Origin: CAYSAA01 sp964428905
GTDB taxonomy: Bacteria > Atribacterota > Phoenicimicrobiia > Phoenicimicrobiales > Stramentimicrobiaceae
Direction of reading: 5' to 3'
DNA: 17,617 bases
NCBI GenBank assembly: GCA_964428905.1
Contig: CAYSAA010000174.1
Span: forward strand, 1 to 17,617
In this document: positions 1-7,400 of the stretch, one piece after another
Layout: every line of letters begins with the position of its first letter
Position numbering within the stretch: position 1 is the stretch's first letter
Translations under genes and position numbers: made by a program
Notes under the pieces: generated by a model
The model's database searches: none
What the model was told of the DNA's origin: nothing
What the model saw: the letters and a program-made list of their open reading frames with translations, nothing else

Positions 1-99
1 TTACTCGCTAATATCAGTGACTACTCCGGCAGCAATCGTTCTACCGCCTTCCCGAATAGCAAAACGGACTCCTTTTTCCATGGCAATAGGAATGATCAA
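1..99. repeat. 99-bp direct repeat shared by both window ends
   Basis: Bases 1-99 are identical, in the same orientation, to bases 17519-17617. Both are the last 32 codons plus stop of tuf. The match starts exactly at the tuf stop codon and runs off the right end of the window. Two homogenised tuf genes explain the sequence identity. The exact terminal placement suggests a contig closed at a collapsed repeat in the assembly graph. This is not evidence of a circular element. Confidence 0.95.
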
Positions 100-1203
100 T
101 TCACCGACAACAGTTAAATTGTCACCAGGCATGGCCATCTCTACTCCTTCGGGTAAGGTCACAGTACCGGTAACGTCAGTTGTTCTGAAATAGAACTGGG
201 GACGATAACCGCTGAAGATGGGAGTATGTCTTCCACCTTCGTCTTTAGTAAGAATAACGATTTCTCCTTTGAACTTGGTGTGAGGGGTAATACTGCCCGG
301 GGCAGCAATAACCTGTCCACGTTTGATCTCTTTTTTGTCAACACCACGCAGGAGAATACCTACATTGTCACCGGCTTCTGCCTGATCCAGAAGTTTACGG
401 AACATCTCAACACCTGTTGCCACCGTCTTTTTTGGTTTCTCACTCAATCCTACAATCTCTACCATATCACCGACTTTGATCTTGCCACGTTCTACTCGGC
501 CAGTGGCCACTGTACCCCTTCCGGTAATGCTGAAGACATCCTCTACGGATAAAAGGAAGGGTTTATCCACATCACGCTGGGGTGTGGCAATGTAATTGTC
601 AACAGCATCTAAAAGTTCCTGAATGGGCTTATAGGACGGATCATCCGGTTTGGCGGTATCGGCTTCCATAGCCTTGAGAGCCGATCCCTTGATGACCGGA
701 ATGTCATCACCGGGGAATTCGTACTCACTGAGTAGTTCCCGGACTTCCATTTCCACCAATTCAATCAATTCAGGATCGTCAACCATATCGGTCTTGTTTA
801 AGAAAACTACGATATAAGGCACTCCCACCTGACGGGATAAGAGAATGTGTTCACGGGTCTGAGGCATGGGACCGTCAGCTGCCGATACTACCAGGACTGC
901 ACCATCCATCTGGGCTGCACCGGTGATCATATTCTTGATATAATCAGCATGTCCGGGACAATCAATGTGGGCATAATGCCTTTTTTCAGTTTCGTACTCG
1001 GCATGGAATACCGAGATGGTAATTCCTCTTTCCTTTTCTTCAGGGGCACGATCAATGTCCTCGAAGGCCATGGCTTTGGCAAAATTTTTAATAGATAAAT
1101 ACCTGGTAATTGCCGAGGTCAGGGTGGTCTTACCATGATCGACATGACCAATCGTTCCGATATTAACATGCGGCTTGGTACGAACAAACTTCTCTTTAGC
1201 CAT
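1..1203 (-). CDS. tuf: Elongation factor Tu (complete copy, distal end of str operon)
   Basis: The GTPase EF-Tu delivers aminoacyl-tRNA to the ribosomal A site in the cytoplasm. The 400-residue product has the family's usual length and three-domain plan. Visible G motifs are GHVDHGKT (19-26), DCPGH with the catalytic His85 (81-85) and NKTD (136-139). The ATG is preceded by AAGGAGG, 10 nt upstream. It follows fusA by 56 bp, the standard last position of the str operon. Two things are odd. Four hand-counted 60-base blocks average about 52% GC, against about 34% in blocks from fusA, rpoC and rplL. Switch I reads ISVFHAEYET where the family usually has a form like INTAHVEYET. The final 99 bases recur exactly at the other end of the window, implying a second near-identical copy. 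The family assignment is certain; foreign origin of the gene is inference. Confidence 0.98.
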   Translation of the reverse strand: MAKEKFVRTKPHVNIGTIGHVDHGKTTLTSAITRYLSIKNFAKAMAFEDIDRAPEEKERGITISVFHAEYETEKRHYAHIDCPGHADYIKNMITGAAQMDGAVLVVSAADGPMPQTREHILLSRQVGVPYIVVFLNKTDMVDDPELIELVEMEVRELLSEYEFPGDDIPVIKGSALKAMEADTAKPDDPSYKPIQELLDAVDNYIATPQRDVDKPFLLSVEDVFSITGRGTVATGRVERGKIKVGDMVEIVGLSEKPKKTVATGVEMFRKLLDQAEAGDNVGILLRGVDKKEIKRGQVIAAPGSITPHTKFKGEIVILTKDEGGRHTPIFSGYRPQFYFRTTDVTGTVTLPEGVEMAMPGDNLTVVGELIIPIAMEKGVRFAIREGGRTIAAGVVTDISE

Positions 1204-1259
1204 TTTGTTTTTTCCTCCTTAAAGATAATTTCTACTCTAAAATATTAACATTCTTAATT

Positions 1260-3329
1260 CTAAACAAAAACTTTTTTTGAAATATTTTCAGGAACAACTT
1301 CGTAGTAAGCAAACTGCATGACATAATTAGCACGCCCTTGTGAAATAGATCTTAAATTTGTAGCATAACCAAACACTTCCTGTAAAGGCACATGAGCAAC
1401 AATAATTTTTCCCTTGATTTTTTTCTTTTCTTGAATACCCTCAATTTTTGCACGTCTGGAATTTAAATCGCCAATAATGGCACCTACATAATCTTCAGGT
1501 GTCTTTATCTCCATTTCAACAATGGGCTCCAAAAGAATCGGATCTGCTTTCTTTAATCCTTCCCTCAATGCTTTTGAGGCAGCTATTCTAAATGCCAACT
1601 CAGATGAGTCTACCGGATGGAAAGAACCATCTACTAAGGTTACCTTTATATTGGTAACAGGGTAACTGGCAAGAACACCACTCAACATGGCTTCTTGTAT
1701 TCCTTGTTTGACTGAAGGAATATATTCCTTAGGAACACTTCCGCCTACCGTTCTATCGACAAACTCAAAAGTACCTTCCTTGTATGGTTCAATTTCAATA
1801 ACAACGTCCCCATACTGGCCTCTGCCTCCACTTTGTCTTATAAATTTACCCTGAGTCCTTGCACTCTTCCTAATAGTTTCTTTAAAAGCAACCTGCGGTT
1901 CCCCCACATTGCCTTCAACTTTGTATTCTCTAAGTAAACGATCAATGATTATTTCAAGATGAAGTTCCCCCATGCCGGAAATAATTGTCTGTCCAGTATC
2001 CTTATTTACTGTTCGTCTAAATGTGGGATCTTCTTCTGCTAATCTATCCAACGCTAGCGCCATCTTTTCTTTGTCTACCTGGCTCTTTGGTTCAATAGCA
2101 ATAGAGATAACCGGTTCAGGAAATTGCATTTTTTCTAAAATTATGGGATATTTTTCATCACATAAGGTATCCCCTGTGCCCGATTTTTTTAAACCAATAA
2201 TGGCACCAAGTTTTCCAGCTGAAATTTCATCTACCTGTTCCTTGTGATCAGCATGAATTCTCACCAACCTATTTATTCTTTCTCTCACATCTTGTGTTGA
2301 ATTATAGACATAAGAACCTTCTTTTAATTGGCCGGAATAAACTCTTACAAAGCTTAATTTTCCAAAAAAGGGATCCATCATCATTTTAAAAACCAGAGCA
2401 GATAAAGGTTCATTGATATCTGTTTCTCGGAATATTTCACTACCTGTCCTAGGGTCCTCTCCTTTGACCGGTAAAACTTCCAGTGGGGAAGGCAAATAAC
2501 TGATAACAGCATCCAACAGAATTTGAATCCCCTTATTTTTCAAAGCGGCTCCACATAGTACCGGAACAATTTTATTATTGATGGTTTCCTGTCTAATAAT
2601 CTGATTGATGTTTTCAATACTAATTTCCTTGCCATATAAATAATCTTCTAACAACGATTCATTTTCCTCAGCTAATATTTCTATCATTCCCTTTCTTGCT
2701 TTTCTGGCATCATCCAGGTAATCATCAGGTATTTCGACAGTATTATAATTAACACCTAATTTATCAACCACATAAGAATAGGCCTTCATATTAATTAAAT
2801 CGATAATACCCTGAAAATTATCCTCACTACCCCATGGTATCTGTAATGCAACCGGAATAACTGAAAATTTATCTCTAATCATCTTAATAGCGCCATAAAA
2901 ATCCGCACCAACACGATCCATTTTGTTAATAAAAGCTATCCTGGGAACATGATAACGATCAGCCTGATACCAGACAGTTTCTGACTGAGGTTCTACTCCT
3001 CCCACAGCACAAAAAACAGCAACGGCAGCATCAAGTACCCTGAGACATCGTTCAACTTCGACTGTAAAGTCTACATGCCCTGGCGTATCAATAATATTAA
3101 TTTGATAACCTTTCCATAAAGATGTTGTAACCGCGGATGTAATTGTTATGCCTCTTTCCTTTTCCTGAGGCATCCAATCCATGGTTGCTGAACCTTCATG
3201 CACCTCACCCATTTTGTGTAATTTGCCGGTATAATACAATATTCTTTCAGTGACAGTAGTTTTCCCAGCATCAATATGGGCCATAATTCCAATATTTCTC
3301 ACTTTTTGTAAGTCAATCGCTTTGACCAT
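1260..3329 (-). CDS. fusA: Elongation factor G
   Basis: The ribosomal translocase EF-G is a GTPase that moves tRNA and mRNA after peptide bond formation and also helps recycle ribosomes. At 689 residues it matches canonical EF-G. It shows the P-loop AHIDAGKT (17-24), the switch I region ending in KERGITI, DTPGH with catalytic His85 (81-85) and NKMD (135-138), followed by domains II to V. The C-terminal half carries the usual SGMGELHLEI and GRGQYGDV segments. The ATG start matches the family N-terminus (VKAIDLQKVRNIGI). The upstream purine tract AGAAGAGAG is a weak ribosome-binding site compared with its neighbours. It lies 93 bp after rpsG and 56 bp before tuf, in the normal str order rpsL-rpsG-fusA-tuf. 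Nothing suggests the EF-G2 paralogue. Confidence 0.98.
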   Translation of the reverse strand: MVKAIDLQKVRNIGIMAHIDAGKTTVTERILYYTGKLHKMGEVHEGSATMDWMPQEKERGITITSAVTTSLWKGYQINIIDTPGHVDFTVEVERCLRVLDAAVAVFCAVGGVEPQSETVWYQADRYHVPRIAFINKMDRVGADFYGAIKMIRDKFSVIPVALQIPWGSEDNFQGIIDLINMKAYSYVVDKLGVNYNTVEIPDDYLDDARKARKGMIEILAEENESLLEDYLYGKEISIENINQIIRQETINNKIVPVLCGAALKNKGIQILLDAVISYLPSPLEVLPVKGEDPRTGSEIFRETDINEPLSALVFKMMMDPFFGKLSFVRVYSGQLKEGSYVYNSTQDVRERINRLVRIHADHKEQVDEISAGKLGAIIGLKKSGTGDTLCDEKYPIILEKMQFPEPVISIAIEPKSQVDKEKMALALDRLAEEDPTFRRTVNKDTGQTIISGMGELHLEIIIDRLLREYKVEGNVGEPQVAFKETIRKSARTQGKFIRQSGGRGQYGDVVIEIEPYKEGTFEFVDRTVGGSVPKEYIPSVKQGIQEAMLSGVLASYPVTNIKVTLVDGSFHPVDSSELAFRIAASKALREGLKKADPILLEPIVEMEIKTPEDYVGAIIGDLNSRRAKIEGIQEKKKIKGKIIVAHVPLQEVFGYATNLRSISQGRANYVMQFAYYEVVPENISKKVFV

Positions 3330-3422
3330 AAATAATCATTCTCTCTTCTTTTTATCTGTTAGCAAGCCTAATAATCTGTTAAAAATAATTCTATTCATTT
3401 TCTATCTATAAATGAACCGCTT

Positions 3423-3893
3423 TTACCACCGATAGTGTGCAAAAGCCTTATTTGCTTCCGCCATTCTGTGCGTATCTTCTTTTTTCTTAAATGAATTACC
3501 GGTTCCCTGGGAAGCATCAAGTAATTCAGAAGCTAATCTCTCTGAAAAAGGTTTACCAGTCTTGCTTCTGCTAAAACTAATAATCCATCTCATAGCCAAA
3601 GTAACCCTTCTTTCTGGATCTACTTCTACGGGTACTTGATAGCTTGCGCCTCCGACTCTTCTCGATTTAACTTCGAGAACAGGCATCACATTTTCCATAG
3701 CTTGATTGAAAACATCAATAGGATCTTTTTTAGTCTTTTCCTTAATCATATCCATCGCATCATAAAATATATGACTGGCAACACTTTTTTTGCCATCCAA
3801 CATAATATGATTAATGAACTGGCTTACTCTTTTATCTTTAAATATAGGATCTTCAGTAATGTCTCTTTTTGTTGCTTTTCTTTTTCTGGACAT
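3423..3893 (-). CDS. rpsG: 30S ribosomal protein S7
   Basis: S7 nucleates the 30S head by binding the 3' major domain of 16S rRNA, and lines the E site. From the ATG at 3893 the product is 156 residues, the usual length. It begins SRKRKATKRDITEDP and ends AEANKAFAHYRW. The conserved core segments SRRVGGASYQVPVEV and RWII are present. A TTG two codons further upstream (3899) is in frame, but only 1 nt separates it from the GAGGTGG ribosome-binding site at 3901-3907. The ATG sits 7 nt from that site, so I chose the ATG. S7 is the translational repressor of the str operon in E. coli. I did not identify its mRNA target here. Confidence 0.97.
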   Translation of the reverse strand: MSRKRKATKRDITEDPIFKDKRVSQFINHIMLDGKKSVASHIFYDAMDMIKEKTKKDPIDVFNQAMENVMPVLEVKSRRVGGASYQVPVEVDPERRVTLAMRWIISFSRSKTGKPFSERLASELLDASQGTGNSFKKKEDTHRMAEANKAFAHYRW

Positions 3894-3974
3894 ATACAAT
3901 CCACCTCAACTAAGTTATAAGATTATTCAAATATTTTATACAACAGTAATCAAAAGTATAAAGTATGCAATATT

Positions 3975-4349
3975 CTATTTCTTAGGCTTTGTTGCTCCAT
4001 ATTTGGAACGACCTTGTTTTCTTCCTTCTACACCGGTTGTGTCCATAACGCCCCGTACAATATGATACCTTACACCTGGTAGGTCTTTTACTCTGCCACC
4101 TCTTAATAAAACAATAGAATGTTCCTGTAAATTATGCCCAATCCCTGGTATATAAGCAGTTACTTCCATATTATTAGTCAGCCTTACTCGGGCTACTTTT
4201 CTTAAAGCTGAATTAGGCTTTTTAGGTGTTATAGTCCAGACACGGGTACAGACGCCTCTTTTTAGAGGTGAACTTTTTAGAGCTGGGGTGTCTGATTTTT
4301 TTGTTGCTTTTTTTCTTCTTTTCCGTACCAATTGATTAATTGTCGGCAT
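3975..4349 (-). CDS. rpsL: 30S ribosomal protein S12
   Basis: S12 sits at the decoding centre and controls translational accuracy. The 124-residue protein is full length. It keeps the universally conserved TPKKPNSALRK (41-51) and GRVKDLPG (85-92). Lys43 and Lys88, the residues commonly mutated in streptomycin resistance, are wild type. Asp89, the site methylthiolated by RimO in many bacteria, is present. The ATG has an AAGGTGG ribosome-binding site. The gene opens the str segment, 133 bp downstream of rpoC. A near-consensus promoter lies in that gap, so it can be transcribed separately from rpoBC. No YbxF/L7Ae-type gene lies between rpoC and rpsL, unlike in Bacillus. Confidence 0.98.
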   Translation of the reverse strand: MPTINQLVRKRRKKATKKSDTPALKSSPLKRGVCTRVWTITPKKPNSALRKVARVRLTNNMEVTAYIPGIGHNLQEHSIVLLRGGRVKDLPGVRYHIVRGVMDTTGVEGRKQGRSKYGATKPKK

Positions 4350-4401
4350 CTTAAGACCACCTTTTCTTTTTTCAAAATGTTACTTGTTAAAATACTTACA
4401 C

Positions 4402-4430
4402 ATTTTATCAGCATCATTCATCATTGTCAA
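4402..4430 (-). promoter_or_regulatory. Predicted sigma-70/A promoter of the rpsL-rpsG-fusA-tuf segment
   Basis: Reading on the minus strand, TTGACA (4425-4430) is followed after exactly 17 nt by TAAAAT (4402-4407), with TGA immediately upstream of the -10 box as an extended -10. The predicted start is near 4395, about 45 nt before the rpsL ATG. It sits in the rpoC-rpsL gap, where no terminator-like hairpin was seen. The str genes would therefore get both read-through and their own transcription. The match to consensus is direct; activity is inferred. Confidence 0.75.
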
Positions 4431-4482
4431 TAATATCTTACTATTTAAATACATTTATATTTTTTAACTTAACTTACTTTCA

Positions 4483-7400
4483 TTAACCAGTCTCTTGTTG
4501 GTATTTTTGCTTTGCATCTTCCTCTACAATCTGATTTTCTGCTAAGCTCTTTATTTTTTCTTCCTTTAAATGTTCTTGTTCCTCTCTTTCTAATTCTTGC
4601 TCGTATCGAGAGGTAATTTCAATATCACGATATCTAGACAATCCCGTACCTGAAGGAATAATGTTACCAATGATAACGTTTTCCTTTAGACCAACAAGAT
4701 GATCAACCTTGCCCTTAATTGATGCGTTGGTAAGAACATGTGTCGTCCTCTGGAAAGAGGCTGCGGACAAAAAGCTTTCCGTAGACAAAGAAGCCTGGGT
4801 AATTCCCTGAATAATTGGCATTCCTACTGCAGGTAACTTGATCCTTTTAATATAACCCACATTTTCAATTAGAGATATTGTTTCTTTCTTACTGTCTTCA
4901 CTCCGATATTTGATTATTTCGATATTTTGCTGAAATAAAGTATTGGCATTCTTTTTAGTTATTTTTTCACCAGCCGGGATAAGTACTTTTTGAGTTTCCT
5001 TATCGATAATATTTTGAGCAACAATTTTTCCCACTAAATTTTGATAAATATATTCTAGTGATCTTCCTTCCAAAGAAAAGAAACGGCCATCTTCTAATGG
5101 AATATCACTAATACCTGCCGAATAGGACTTTCTGATAATGTTCTTACTTACGGGTTGTGATTTATCAGCAATAATATTATCAGATTCTGGATCCTTTAGT
5201 TCTTCTCCCAGATTTTTCCCAATCACATCTTCTTTGATGAAACTGATCAGATTTTCCTTGATGTTAATTTCCTTAATATTATTCCATATCTTTACTTCTT
5301 CGCATTGATAATCTATGATCTTTCGTATATCATTATCATCTAATATCTTATTGGCATCAATGATAACATCCTGACTACCGGGTATATCTATATTTTCTGC
5401 CAGCATATTTCCCTTCAATTTTTCTATTTCTTCCGGCTTGCTAATACGAATTATGTTTATCCCATTGTTTACTAACTTGATAGCTATTTCTGGTGTGATT
5501 TTTTTACCTTTTAGATCTTCCAGACCAATTTTCTGGCCTTCTTCCAGCTTTTCACTATTTTCAGAAACATTCTTATCTCTGGAAAGGGTCCCAATAAATA
5601 TATGACCTGTTATTCCATCAATAAAATTAATTTCCCCTTGTTCTATATGATTAACTTTTCCCTGTTCGTCAATGATATCAAAACTTTGGTATTCCATGCT
5701 CTCAATTTTCTTAATGGTATTCTCGTCAATTATGGTATTATTCTCAATCATATTATCTCCCTTATTACCTGCTCCTATTAAGGAAGTACCTAAGCGTTTA
5801 CCTGACAGTAATTCTCTATTTCTATTTCTTATTTCTTCATTTTCATGCATAACCTGTTTATTTGCCTGTTCAAAGTCTGAAACATATACCAGTTCTCCTG
5901 AAAGTAGATCTGAGTCTCGGGATGATTTAACATAAATTTTATTCAGTCTTGCGATTTGTCTGACCATAACCTCAATATGTTTATCATTAATAGTTACGCC
6001 TTGTGAACGATAAACTTCTTGAACCTGTTCTAACAGATATCTTTGAACTGCTTTGATACCCTGTATTCTAAGTATATCGTTGGGATCAATGAATCCGGTG
6101 GTCAATCTTTGACCAGCCACTACTTTTTGCCCTTCTTCCACAATAGCTCTCAGATCATTGGGTATATAATAAACTTTCATTTTATTTTCTTTATTCTTAT
6201 TAGAACCTTCTTCGGTTTCAGATCTAACTATGACTTCTCTTCGAATATTCTCTTTTGAATTTTTAACCTGTTCAATATAACCATTGATCTCGCTTATCAC
6301 TGCTTGTTTCTTCGGTTTTCTTACTTCAAACAGTTGCTCAACTCGAGGTAGACCCAAAGTAATATCTTCTCCCGTTATCTTAATACCACCGGTATGAAAG
6401 GTCCTTAGAGTCAACTGTGTACCCGGTTCACCTATAGATTGTGCCGCAATCGTTCCAACAGCTTCTCCAATAATAACTGTTCTTCCTGTTGCCAAATCCT
6501 TGCCATAACATTTTGCACAAATCCCATGTTTAGAGGTACAGGTTAAAGGTGAACGTATTTTAACTTCTTTAATGCCGGCATCAACAATTTTTTTAGCCAT
6601 CTTTTCATCTATTGACTCTCCCCGATGGACAATATAAGTTCCTTTTTCAGGATCAATTATATCTTCCTGAGCGGTTCGACCTACAATTCTTTCTTCCAAT
6701 TTTTCAATAATATTCCCATCTTCCTGGATATCAGATACAATTACACCATCATTCGTACCACAATCTTCCTCAGTAATAATAACATCTTGGGCTACATCAA
6801 TCAGCCTTCTTGTCAAGTATCCTGATTTTGAGGTCCTTAGAGCGGTATCTGCCAACCCTTTTCGAGCACCATGGGTAGATATAAAGTATTCTAAACAAGA
6901 CAATCCCTCTCTAAAGTTAGATCGAATAGGAAATTCAATAATTTTTCCTGAAGGATCTGCCATTAAACCTCTCATACCTGCTAATTGCCCTATTTGTCTT
7001 CTACTCCCACGGGCACCTGAATCAGCCATCATGTAAAGCGGATTAAAACTGCTCAGGTTGTCTAATATTGCATTCACAACATTGTTAGCAGCATCAGTCC
7101 AGGCTGTAATAATTTTTTCTTCCCTCTCTTCTTCCATAATCAAGCCATAATGAAATTGTTCTTTTATCTTGGAAACACTCTTTTCTGCTTCTTCCAGTAT
7201 TTTATCCTTTTGTGAAGGAATTTCTAAATCTACCACACCAATTGTGATACCGGATATGGTAGCATAGTGAAAACCCAATTCCTTAATATCATCAAGACAT
7301 TTTACGGCAATTTCCTGCCCAAAATGACGATAAATATAAGAAATAATCTTTGCCAATGATTTTTTGGTAATGGTTAAATCAACAAACTTCATATCTTCAG

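Noticed and set aside
3897..3899. In-frame TTG two codons before the rpsG ATG
   Set aside because: Only 1 nt separates it from the ribosome-binding site; the ATG has a 7-nt spacer and gives the usual 156 residues.
4831..5844. An intein or mobile insertion inside rpoC
   Set aside because: There are no intein splice motifs or endonuclease motifs, the frame is continuous, and the segment resembles repeats native to RNA polymerase.
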